DNA from: Pampus argenteus
Lineage: Eukaryota; Chordata; Actinopteri; Scombriformes; Stromateidae
Direction: 5' to 3'
DNA length: 64,000 bases
Assembly: GCA_036937835.1 (NCBI GenBank)
Contig: CM072876.1
Coordinates: forward strand, 8,018,001-8,082,000
The translations under genes and the position numbers were made by a program. Shown one piece after another: positions 48,901-58,941 of this stretch. The notes beneath the pieces were generated by a model. That model was given only the letters and a program-made list of their open reading frames with translations. It did not search any database and was not told the origin of the DNA. Every line of letters starts with the position of its first letter. Positions within the stretch are counted from its first letter, which is position 1.

Positions 48901-51900
48901 CTCACTCCTCTTGTGCAATAATGCCTCATTCCATCTTCCATTTGTGGCTTCCCTTTGCATGCATCTTATCTTCTCTCTCTTCCACCACCTGTCTTATCAC
49001 TATTGCAACATCCTCATCCCTCCCTCCATCCCTCATTGGTGTTCTTTTTTGCCTTTTGTCCTTAACTCTGTGGCATCATTACATTATGCCCTTCTTCTCT
49101 GCAGGTCATGTGGATGCAGGCAAAAGCACATTAATGGGCCACATGCTTTATCTGCTGGGCAATGTCAATAAGCGTACCATGCACAAATATGAACAGGAGT
49201 CAAAGAAGGCAGGCAAGGCCTCTTTTGCCTATGCTTGGGTCCTGGATGAAACCGGCGAGGAGAGGGACAGGTACATGAATGTGAAACTATACTTGCATGT
49301 ATACATGACATTCTATTGATATTCAATGGGAAATTCTCTGTTGTCCCTTATCAGACTGAGAGCAGAGGTCAGAGGTTTGGAAATAGTAACGCTCCTGAAG
49401 CTGACAGGGATTTAATGTCTTGCTCAAGGACACTTCCATGGTGCGAAAGCTTACCAAACTGCTGTTTCTTCCTGCTATGTGTTTCTGGTTGATAACAAAC
49501 CGATCTTGAGAATCAGGCACTTGTGTGGTTCCTGACCTATTGCCTGGTGCATTTTGTCTCGTTCATTAGATTGACCAACTCTTTCCTTCACTAGTTGAGA
49601 ATCTCAGCTACCTGTTTGGCTACCTCTGTGTTGTGTTGTTACCAGAGTGAAACGGAAGCGAAATATGCCAGAAACAGAAAGTGACTGGGGTGGGATACCA
49701 TATTCACTGATCACTAACTTCTGAAGCAAATGTGTAATATGTGCAGAATCTGATCGAGAGCCGCGTCTACGAGAAGACGTTGCTCTTGAACTGAAATAGA
49801 TTAAATCAACATTTCTTTATATGGCTGACTGCTGAAACTTTGAATGTGTGACGCTAGCATATACTGTACATAATTTCATTTTTCCCCTATTATGATTATA
49901 AAAAAAATCACTCAATTTGTTTCACTCCAGGGGTGTGACGATGGATGTGGGCATGACCAAGTTTGAGACAAAGTCTAAGCTGGTGACTCTAATGGATGCA
50001 CCAGGACACAGAGACTTCATTCCCAACATGATCACAGGAGCTGCACAGGTACACCAAATACAACATTCATCTTGAAAAACTCGTCAAGCAGCCTGAACTA
50101 TGCATATAATCCAGCCTATTGATTGAAACATTACAAATCTCCAGGCATCAAGTATTATAGTAGTAGTATAATAGTAATTATAATTATAATAATTAAGAAA
50201 AACACAAAGGTAAGAAGTTATGTACATGGTCATGGATTGTGTTTGTAGCTAAATTCAAAAGAACAAATGTGGTTCACAAGAAAATACAATGTTGATTCTT
50301 GTAGTAAACAATTTATTATCCTCTGGGCAAGGGGGGGAAATGTAAGTGTTAAAGCAACACAAGGAACAGACCAGAGTGGAACAGGATACAGATAAGAAGG
50401 GAAATGGAGTAATTGCATGCAATGATACAGTTAAAAAAAAGACAGCACTGAAATTCTTGATAGTTTTTAACAAAGTGGCATTCAGGATCTACAATATATG
50501 ACATGTACATAAAGAGGTGCATTGTAAATAGACTGTAATGGCAGCACGGATAAAAGTCTGGTATTGGGGTATATGTAGTTTTATGGTATGGCATCTATAT
50601 ATATATACAGTACTGTGCAAAAGCTTTAGGCTCTAAAAGTAAATTTAAGTCGCTTTCAAAAGTAATGCCATGAATAGTTTATATATTTGTCAGTTATCTT
50701 CATACAAAGTTCAGTGAACAGAATCCACCTAAATAAAATAAACACAGCACACTTTGTCTTTAATGTTAAAGTAACGACATCAGTTCTCTTCAGTACACCT
50801 GCACACAGGTACTTGACAGGTTGGCAGGTCAGTACACAGGTACAGGTTCTCCATGTATCTTGGAGAACTTGCCACAGTTCTTCTGTAGGTTCAGGCTGTC
50901 TCAGCTACTTCTGTCTCTTCATATAATCCCAGACTGACTGAAGATTGATAAACTTAATGATTAAATCTATCTAAATTGTCCACAATGGTGTAAAACAGGC
51001 AGAGATATTAAAGGGGTAAGGTAGCTTCCAGAGTGTAAAGGAAATTTCAAAATCTTTATTGAGGTATACATCATTATTGCGCAATGCTAATGAAGCATTA
51101 TGTGTTTAAAGTAAACTTTTGAGCTTCCAACATGTCAATAATTACTGCACTGATATCTTTACTGCATTAATGGTTTAATCATCCACAATGATTTTAAAAT
51201 GGGTACTTTCCCTCCTCTAGTATATACTAAGCTTACCACACCTGTCAGCGTGATTTGAAATAACTTTCGTGGTTTTGGGTGGTGGTGTTACAAAGATTTT
51301 GCAAGCATGGGTGTGCTTGTCTGTCTCTGTTTTGGGGCACTAATGTAATTTCTCTTTTTGCCATATGACTGTACTCACGTTTAGCCTTATCAAGTTGTGA
51401 CTAAGGAGTTTCTGTTGAATGCAAATGAAGTAGCAAGTCTGCATACACTCATTTATGTTTTTAAGTACCAGACCCAGGGGTAGGAACTCCAAAAGTCGTC
51501 CTTAATACGCTACTGTTTAGCCAAGCTGCTGATTTCAGCTACAAGACATCAATTATAGATCTGTCTCGGTCAATAACAGGTCGATTTTGTTTGTGTCTCC
51601 GCCTTTGTTGGCTGGCTGGAGGCGGAGACGTAGCCTATTGGAGAAGCCGTGTACCACCCGGAAACACACGGACGGAGCTGCACTGACATAGACGTGTTTC
51701 ACAGGGTTTTAAAGTCTGCTGCAGCTCCTGTCATGTCTAGTGTGATGGAAGTTCCATATTTGATACATTTCATATGTTCATGTTTCATATCTGTTGGGAT
51801 TGACAACATTGTCCCCAAATGAAATCCTAGTAATCCATTCAAACATTACAGATGAGACACTGCTCCTAAACCTCCCAGTCGCTGTCACTTATGAGCTAAA

Positions 51901-54900
51901 AACATCAGAACATATGTGTGTATTTGTGTGATTGTAGCATTCACATTTGCCTCCGCAGAAACAGATGCACACGTTTCTTATCTTCCTCCTTGGTTTATTT
52001 CTCCAGGCTGACGTGGCGGTGCTTGTGGTGGATGCCAGCCGAGGTGAGTTTGAGGCAGGCTTCGAGGCAGGTGGTCAGACCAGAGAGCATGCCCTGTTGG
52101 TGCGTTCGCTTGGCGTCACTCAGCTGGCTGTGGCTGTTAACAAGATGGACCAGGTCAGAAAAGCTACACATTACTGACACACAGTGGGGAGCCTCTTTCA
52201 TTCATGCACTCTACAGATACACAGTATTTGAATGTTAATATAATATTATTGTCACAAATTATTTTTTGACAAATTGTGCATGCAATCTGTTCAAATAATT
52301 TGAAAGCAATCTGATGTAGCTATTTTTGGGGTGAATGCAGAGCCTTAACAACATGAAACCTCACTGAATCATTCTGTAATTTGACCTTTAACCACACTTA
52401 TGCAGGGATTATCCAAGTAATTCAAAAATATTGTTTCATTACACTTCATAGTCAAGCAGCAGAAATCTGGTGTATGCTGTTTAGATCACAGAAGAAGACT
52501 ACAATAAAATGACCCCTTCCGTTGGTTTTCAGTCCCTAAACCTTTCTGTCAAGAGAGCAGAGAGCCTGAAGGAACTGTGTGTTTGTGTGTTTGATTGTAT
52601 TTTTGTTTCCTACAATCACTGGCATGTTGCAGATACATTTCCATATCAAAGCAGTGCTAAAGGGGAAACTTTCTAACTCGGTCTATGTATTTTCCCTTTG
52701 TGTGTATACCCAGGTAAACTGGCAACAAGAGCGTTTCCAGGAAATCATATCTAAACTTGGCCATTTTCTCAAGCAGGCAGGATTCAAGGTAGGTTGGCAT
52801 CAAGTCACTCAACATCTTGACATCTTAGGATATGAAATTGGTAAATCAAACAGTTACTTGATCTCTTTGTCTAAGTGGAAGTAATTCCTGGCTTTCCTTA
52901 TTGGGTTTAGTCTGATCCAGTGTTTATCTGTTCTTCCAGGAGTCTGATGTTTTCTACATCCCCACCAGCGGCCTGTCAGGAGAGAACCTCGCCACCAGGA
53001 GTTCAGTTGCACAACTCACCTCTTGGTACTCAGGACTCAGCCTGCTGGAGCAGATTGGTAATGTACACTAGCTACCCAAAGCTTTTTCACACTCAGCCCC
53101 AGCAGCATTTCTGTTCTATGTTCGTTATGAATCCTTTGCATCCTGTGTTAACAGATGTAGCGAGAGCAGCCTTCAGGTGTTTGTGCAATGTGCTATGTTA
53201 ACAGCACTTCATTAAAATCCCATCTGTAGTCATGTACGGTAATCTATTGCTGAATAATAATCAACTTTTTCCCTTTAAAAAAAAAATCCTGTAGGATTTT
53301 TTTCCACCCATATGTTTGTTAAAATGAATGCACTGCGTCAGAGTTGAGCTTTTGCCCTCTTTGTAGTGCAACAAGAAGTAACCTATTTACCCATATCTTA
53401 CCTAAACTATTACTGTACGGTATACATACTGAGCATATGAGTGGTGAAAGTAATTATGTGGAAAAGAAAATGTTAGAAACTATTGTTACCGACTGAATTC
53501 AAGCCTTTCACAGCTACATGTAGCTGTAAAAAGCTTGCAGGGTTTGGATGAGATGGTGAAAAACTTGTGTGTACTATCACTTCAAAATGACCCGCTACAG
53601 CACAGAGAAACTTATGGATAGAAAAGAGGAAATGATTCATAGTTTCTTCAGAGTTACAGTTTAGACACACCTTCCTATTCACTTGAATGAGAAAGTGTCC
53701 AAGCTTTTTACTGGTACTGTATGTTACTGACACTCATCCGGATCCCCTATAGTAACATTAGGCCAGTACCAGAGAAGATTATTCATCACAACTAGTCACC
53801 ACTGTTCCCATTTTTTTTTTTTTTTTAATCTTTTCCTGTCCTCATTGTTTTCTTCCTCTTTTTTTTTCCTTGTGTCTTTTTTTCTCTGTTTTCTAAAGAT
53901 GCCTTCAAAGCCCCTCAGAGGTCTGTGGACAAACCTTTCCGACTGTGCGTCTCTGATGTGTTTAAAGGTAAAGTCACGGTCACATACTGCATATGCGTTT
54001 CTGTTCATGTCCCTTTTCATTTCTTCTTTATTTGCAAATGTCTGCATTTTCTCTCCACAGACCAGGGTTCAGGCTTCTGTGTTACAGGGAAGATTGAGGC
54101 TGGTTATATTCAGCCTGGAGACAGAATACTGGCTATGCCTCCCAATGAAACGTGCACTGTCAAAGGTATGCACTGACATTTTTAAGTGGCCTACAGATCA
54201 CTTTTCTCATAGATGGCAGCAGGAAAGAAAATCTCTAAAACCATGTTGTAAAATTATAAATTATGAAGACGGAAAGAAACTTTAAAGCATTCTTGAGAAC
54301 CAATCAAATAATGCTATTTGGCTTACTTAAACACCCACTGCACTACACAAGTGGACATTTTTTTAAATGTTTGTGCTTGTGTAGGCGTCCAAACACATTG
54401 TCCTATAACCAGAGGAGGAAAGTCTTGTTCATTGTCTAACAGCAATAGCAATAACTGTGATAATGGTAGTAATTCACATAATAGAATTATTTTATAGAAG
54501 ATAAGATGAAGCAAAAGAAAGCACATACACACTTACAATATCATCATTACAATGCATCAGTAAAAATATTACTAATAACCAAGGGTACAGTTAGTTTTTG
54601 TGTGAATAACATGTTCAAGCTGCTATGACACCTGTGCATGAAATGTCATTTTTGTGTATCTCTTGTGTGTGGGTAACAAGTGAGTAGTGGTGATGAATGC
54701 TGCCATCCTGTGGCAGCTGGGTGACTTAAATTCTGTCTATCTGCACTAAAGGTATTACTTTGCACGATGAAGCTATGGACTGGGCTGCTGCAGGAGATCA
54801 CGTCAGCCTGACGGTCACCGGCATGGACATCATCAAGATCAAGTAAATACATTTTTGCCGCTGTTTCGGTTAATATAATGTTTTTAACGGTGATGTCTGT

Positions 54901-55734
54901 GTAGTTGGATTGTGTATATTTGGCTTTATAAGTGATATCTGCTTCCTTGCAGTGTCGGCTGTGTGTTCTGTGATCCCAAAGAGCCTATTCGAGTATGCAC
55001 CCGATTCAGAGCCCGAATCCTGCTCTTCAATATTGAGGTCCCCATTACACAAGGTTTCCCAGTAGGTACACACACAAACTGTTGTACACACACATGTATC
55101 AACAAGCTAACGACTCTCTTTCTGTATCATTGTAAGTACATGTTTCGTTCATTGTGGCACTGTGCATGTGTGCAGGTATTGTTCCATTACCAGACGGTCA
55201 GTGAGCCGGCCACCATTAGGAAACTAATCAGTGTTCTACATAAGAGCAGTGGTGAAGTCCTCAAGAAGAAACCTAAGTGAGTGTTGGTGTGGGAGTGGGG
55301 GGGGGGGGGGGGGTGGGGTACAGTATAACATTTTTTATAATATACACATCATATTTTTCTATCTATAGCATGCTCATTCTATGTTGTGCTTTATTAAGTG
55401 TGATAGATAAAGGATAATCAAAATGAAATAATGTGTTATGCTTACTTCCTGTGTGTCTTGTCTGTTTGTAAGGTGTTTGGGGAAGGGTATGAATGCCATC
55501 GTGGAGATCCAGACCCAGAGGCCAGTGTCATTAGAGTTGTACAAAGACTACAAGGAACTTGGCCGCTTCATGCTGCGCTACGTAGGCTCCACCATTGCTG
55601 CAGGCGTAGTTACTGAGGTGAAGTGCAGCTACTATTGGATAATGTATTCCAGCTGACAATAAGGTTGACATTAGCTTGTAGTCATGTTTTGATGTAGTGT
55701 CCTTCATTTTTCTGTACTGCAGATCAAAGATTGA
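35435..55734 (+). CDS. hbs1l: HBS1-like translational GTPase (ribosome rescue), 18 coding exons
   Basis: HBS1L is a cytoplasmic eRF3/EF1A-family GTPase that delivers Pelota (Dom34) to stalled ribosomes in no-go and non-stop decay. The joined frame gives 702 residues (human 684). Exons: 35435-35477, 36087-36152, 36411-36542, 36717-36968, 47699-47807, 48116-48366, 49105-49270, 49931-50048, 52007-52153, 52714-52788, 52940-53057, 53899-53967, 54061-54165, 54752-54842, 54953-55061, 55176-55276, 55473-55617, 55723-55734. All phases agree. The start MSRHRNVRGYNYDE and the end GVVTEIKD match the family. Motifs: HBS1 N-terminal domain about 80-130, P-loop GHVDAGKST 285-293, DAPGH in exon 8, NKMD 424-427, TSGLSG in exon 11, then beta-barrel domains II and III. 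Intron 4 (10.7 kb) contains an alternative last exon giving a second protein. Confidence 0.97.
35594..35607. repeat. 14-bp palindrome AGCTAACGTTAGCT in HBS1L intron 1
   Basis: A perfect 14-bp palindrome 117 bp into intron 1, surrounded (35540-35830) by many partial copies such as GTTAGCC, GCTAACG, GATAACGTT and GAGCTAGC. The motif appears enriched near this promoter. Its role is unknown to me. Confidence 0.85.
38309..39831 (+). CDS. hbs1l: HBS1L alternative terminal exon: SKI7-like isoform
   Basis: A single open exon follows an acceptor (GCTTCTCACGTAG at 38308) and reaches TAG at 39829-39831. Joined to exon 4 it stays in frame (codon GAC across the junction) and yields a 671-residue protein without the GTPase domains. 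In human the short HBS1L splice form (HBS1LV3) has such an exon and acts like yeast Ski7, linking the cytoplasmic exosome to the SKI complex for mRNA decay. The C-terminus here is PFRFDTPSPDDIV...QRKAFTR (residues 649-671), the conserved motif of SKI7-like isoforms as I recall it. The middle is Ser/Thr/Pro-rich and disordered-looking, with repeated S-L-x-x-L-x-x-x-H motifs. A basic KQKKKR lies near residue 607. Length compared with human is only roughly known to me. Confidence 0.9.
39832..40870 (+). other. 3'UTR of the SKI7-like HBS1L isoform
   Basis: An AT-rich sequence without coding frames runs from the alternative stop to AATAAA at 40845-40850. A GT-rich downstream element (TTGTGTGTGTGTTTGTGT at about 40900) follows, the expected layout of a functional polyadenylation site. 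A second AATAAA at 42693-42698 could serve a longer form. Confidence 0.7.
40845..40850 (+). promoter_or_regulatory. Intronic poly(A) signal AATAAA for the short HBS1L isoform
   Basis: It lies 1.0 kb after the alternative stop, with GT-rich sequence 45-65 bp downstream. Confidence 0.7.
42755..43290 (-). other. Protein-like but unidentified minus-strand segment in HBS1L intron 4
   Basis: A minus-strand frame from 43051 to 42761 (96 codons, starting MVHRAVGLICTFAVAI) has one hydrophobic segment followed by a charged region. Further upstream, other minus frames also read like protein but are broken by stops and shifts. I do not recognise the family. It could be a decayed retrocopy, an old transposon gene or chance. 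No exon borders or poly(A) tail support it as a gene. Confidence 0.2.
44841..45052 (-). mobile_element. Remnant of a teleost hAT-type element
   Basis: Read on the minus strand it begins CAGGGCTGCAATTAACG and continues with GATTAATCTGTCAATTA and CTCGATCAATCG. It then passes through diverged forms of the blocks usual in this abundant fish repeat (ACAAAACAAAC, CTGAATATCTTT, TGATTTCAGCTTT in plus orientation). Only one terminal repeat is clear, so the copy is incomplete. Confidence 0.6.
46835..46872. repeat. Adjacent (GT)n and (AC)n runs
   Basis: About 14 GT units run straight into ACACACACAC. The junction is self-complementary and could extrude as a hairpin. Confidence 0.9.
49105..53057 (+). 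CDS. hbs1l: HBS1L exons 7-11: GTPase (G) domain
   Basis: Exon 7 opens with G1 (GHVDAGKST) and contains the switch-I region through DETGEERDRGVTM across exons 7/8. Exon 8 has G3 (LMDAPGHRDFIPNM), exon 9 has VLVVDASRGEFEAGF and G4 (AVNKMDQ), exon 10 encodes VNWQQERFQEI, and exon 11 has G5 (YIPTSGLSGENL). All nucleotide-binding motifs are intact, so the GTPase should be active. Intron 8 (50049-52006) holds a Tc1-like fragment. Confidence 0.96.
50608..50942 (+). mobile_element. Truncated Tc1/mariner-like element
   Basis: After a TA the sequence CAGTACTGTGCAAAAGCTTT matches the terminal repeat of a common fish Tc1-like family. Its subterminal features follow: AGTGAACAGAATCCACCT, ACACCTGCACACAGGTACTT, TCTTGGAGAACTTGCCACAG and TCATATAATCCCAGACTGAC. 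It stops near 50942. No transposase core remains, so it is a dead left-end fragment inside HBS1L intron 8. Recognition is from memory of the family. Confidence 0.6.
53899..55734 (+). CDS. hbs1l: HBS1L exons 12-18: beta-barrel domains II and III
   Basis: The exons encode KPFRLCVSDVFKDQGSGF, GKIEAGYIQPGDRILAMPPN (domain II), DWAAAGDHVSLTVTGMDI, TRFRARILLFNIEVPITQGF (domain III), and ELGRFMLRYVGSTIAAGVV near the end. The last coding exon contributes only Ile-Lys-Asp before TGA 55732-55734, matching the tiny terminal exon of the family. The exon 15 donor is CCA/GTAGGT, and exon 16 begins GTATTG, restoring FPVLFHYQTVSEP. Confidence 0.95.
55297..55313 (+). repeat. G17 run just inside HBS1L intron 16
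   Basis: Seventeen consecutive guanines begin 20 nt after the exon 16 donor (55277), flanked by more G-runs (GGGAG, GGTGGGG). It could form a quadruplex in DNA or pre-mRNA. Confidence 0.95.
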
Positions 55735-56290
55735 AGACCATTTTCAACGACATAGAGCCAGTCAGACCTTGCTCTGAAGCCTGCATGCAGCCAGCCAGAG
55801 AGAGAGAGAGAGAGAGAGAGAGTGCAATTCCTCAAGAGATGTCACTCGTAGACTAAGAACGTCACATTCATCCATCTCTCCATCCAGCTGCTTCACCTGA
55901 CTGCCCTGATCAACACTAACTGCACCAGCTACATGTAGCAAACATGTAGTGCATCCACTAGCTCTGACATCCTAACGCAGCGACGCTGAGCAGCCTCCAT
56001 CGTCAAACAGGCACACAACCTATCAACCCCAACTTAAAATTACCACCACAACAATGACCATTTTCCTGTGTCAGTAAAACCTGTTTGCTCTTAATTCTTT
56101 AAGTCAAATCAATACTATAATCAGACTCTGAAAGATGATCCTACCACGCCGAGTGATGGATGATCACCAGCCCCGTGTAAGGATGACATTTCCTTTCCCC
56201 TGTAATGATAGGGTGTTTTGAGAAATAACAAATTCCCATTTCTCTCATGTAAAATTCAGTCAGTGACAATAAAGATCCAGTTTACATCAC
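55735..56290 (+). other. HBS1L 3'UTR and poly(A) signal
   Basis: About 550 nt follow the stop. A (GA)n run lies at 55797-55821, and AATAAA at 56268-56273 gives the most likely end. No other coding signal is present. Confidence 0.7.
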
Positions 56291-57847
56291 AACATTTTTA
56301 GGCATAGTTATCACCTAATAAAGCTTCCAAACTCAAACTGGTTAACTTTAAATTTAGACAGAAATCAAAGGACGGGCTATAATGAAGGCAAAATGTTTGG
56401 TATTATTTTTACCATAACTTTGTTCGCATCTCAAATTATGTAGCTAAGGGGACAAGGCAGCAAAGACATATAAATATTTACTCTAACCAAAGTAGAGTAA
56501 ATTGTGAACAAAAGGGAAATTAAATGTTAATCTTTCCCTGGATATGGAGTTGGAATTCTTTTATGCTAACAAACGATAGATTACTTGAAATCCTTCCACA
56601 AAGGAGATTTTCAGTAAAGCTTCAAAATGCTATTTGAAGGGCTGATCTGTTTTTTTTTTCTCTAATAAAGAAAAGAGAGACTTAAGTAGTTTTTCTGTTC
56701 CACCAATCAAAAATGTTGGTCTGATGTGAAGTGACGGTGTGAAGTAAGATGACTTGAAATGAACGTGACATCCGTAAACTGTGGTTTGAGTTTTGATTTC
56801 AGCAGTGTCCCTTTTCGTCAACCTGAGAAAATCCTGTCGAAATGCATATGGACGTGGAAATATAAATGTGATGGTTTCCTGCAGAAAAACTGATCTTATT
56901 GATACTGTCACTGAGAGCCTGAAGAAGGAGAATCGAGCAGTTACCATGAAGTTAAAAACACATAGGTGGCACATGACGATACACCATGTTTGCATTTTGA
57001 GGAAGGTTCCTGGGTGAGGCCTCATTCTACCTTCAGTGTGTTTGTTATCTGATAGTCAACACAATCCAGTCAAAAGGCCTCACAAAGATGAATTTGTACA
57101 GTACAGAAAGATTGTGTAGTTCACCCAGCTGCTACATGATTGCAGTGTTCAGTTTGTTGCAAGGTCACTACTCACTCAAGTTAACCTCTTAAAGTGGTAG
57201 AAGGAAAATAGCCGTTGTTGATGCTACGTCTGGTGCCCCGTACCATGATGATGAATCACTTTCTCTGTAAATGGATGAGTAATGCAATGGCTTCATCTTC
57301 AGACACTGCTCTGTCTGAAGCAGTACTTTCCAAAACTGACAGTCACACAGTTGTCAGACTCGTGTACACAAACCATTAACCTCAGTATGTGTGCTCATAG
57401 TGAATGCACATTATGAAATATGAGGGTTAGAACTGTGATGTTCAGTGCATTGGTATGATAGGCTCCAGCCCTCTGTGACCATGAAATCTTTAACTCTTCA
57501 ACTAATCACACTGAGCCCTGGGCAGAGGAGATGGTTTGTATGCTGGTCTTCATAACTGTTGAAAAAAACATCATCTCAAGGTCTATTTCGTAGCTGCTCT
57601 GGTGCTTCTGATCATTTCTTTAAGCACAATCTTACCTTTTCTCAACTGTTTCCAAGATCAAGAATGATCTTCTGATGACTAACTTCTGATGATTTTATTT
57701 ATCTCAATTAAAGACAGGAAATGCTTTTGCAATGCATGTAATACACTAATTTTCTATACTATGTGAACCTAAGCTAAATGAGTTATTATATCTTTTAATA
57801 GATGTTTTTTTTGTTTAGCAAACTGAGGAGGGTAATAAAGGTATAAT

Positions 57848-58685
57848 TAGTGCTGTCAAGAGATGGCTTATAAATTTGTTAACATATTTGAACAGATAGT
57901 GTGAGCCATTTACATTCTGTTGTATTTGAGACTAGTTTCAAGTGCTGCCTGCAACCTTTAGTTTTATCTCCAAATAATTATTGAATAAAAATAAAACATA
58001 AGTAAGTAAACAGTAAGTTAGTCAACACATCAAAAACAGTAAGAACACTTCTGAACAATACAAGCAACACTGGACTTGTTGCTTTTTCCCCCTCTTTGCT
58101 TTAGATAATATAAAATAAATAAAACAGACCCATCAATCACAGTGATGTAAGTTAGCACATCAAAAATAACATTGTTCATAATTACAAAATAAAACCAAGC
58201 AATAACTTCTAGTAGCTACAGACGGCAGCAGCTATGCTGACCTCACGCTTCTTATTTATTCTTCAGCCAGTTGCTGAGACAGACCAGCTTGGTCACCTTT
58301 TCTGTGAGCAAGGCTGTGCTTTTCTTTTGCACTATGTGGCCTGCAAGTCTAAACAGTCTCTCACGAGCTATGGAGGTTGCTGAGGAGGCCAGGTACTTGC
58401 GTGCAGGGGCTGATAGCTTTTAATGAGATCCTGAGTGAGTATACAGCTCTCCAGACTCTTGTCCATCTTCTTCTGAGTCAGAGTTGGACCCCTGCATGTT
58501 CCCCAGACTCGTCCACACCTGAATGAATGATGATTGTCATTAAATACTGAGTGCAGTAGGCTGTTTTATTTTATGAAAAGGCAACTCGCATACAGAAACA
58601 GTAAAGTTGGAGATTAAAAATTAGATTAACATGATACAAAAAACATAACGTGCTAAATATGACTGTAATTAATTTGACACCCCTA
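57848..58685 (-). mobile_element. hAT transposon remnant with TIRs and 8-bp target duplication
   Basis: The left end is TAGTGCTGTCAAGAG and the right end, reverse-complemented, is TAGGGGTGTCAAATT. They match at 10 of the first 12 bases. The flanks are GGTATAAT (57840-57847) and GGTATGAT (58686-58693), identical at 7 of 8 positions, the length typical of hAT insertions. The 838-bp element still carries the C-terminal part of a transposase on the minus strand, so it is an internally deleted copy. Confidence 0.8.
58252..58419 (-). pseudogene. hAT transposase C-terminal fragment
   Basis: The minus-strand frame encodes KLSAPARKYLASSATSIARE and then RLFRLAGHIVQKKSTALL, followed by EKVTKLVCLSNWLKNK and a stop. 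This is the hAT family dimerisation region (Y-L-A-x-x-A-T-S-x-x-x-E-R-L-F pattern). An in-frame TAA immediately upstream (58420-58422) and the absence of the rest of the protein show that it is dead. Confidence 0.8.
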
Positions 58686-58941
58686 GGTATGATTAATTTG
58701 GAAACTACATTATTTAATAATCACTTCTATAAGAACTTTGGTTTCTAATTGGCTGTTTTGCTGGGAGAATAATTAGCCAAGCTACTGCTGAGCAGTAGAG
58801 CACAGTGCCCATTATTGTGAAATGTGTAGTAGGAGGTGTAGTTCACTTCAACTCATCTGAGGTTTGAAACACAGCCTGCTCCAGTCTCCTGTCATTTTCT
58901 TTGTTTGTCGTGTTTGTTTGATAGCACTAATTTTGACAACC

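Larger units (their letters stand above)
56291..58941. other. HBS1L-ALDH8A1 spacer
   Basis: No exon is recognisable apart from the hAT element described separately. The sequence just upstream of the ALDH8A1 start has no TATA box I can defend. An open frame from 58864 is merely the upstream extension of ALDH8A1 exon 1. Confidence 0.6.

Noticed and set aside
49330..49450. 'GTCTTGCTCAAGGACACTTCC' region as a LINE-derived repeat
   Set aside because: The phrase occurs in fish dispersed repeats, but the boundaries and family are too unclear to annotate.
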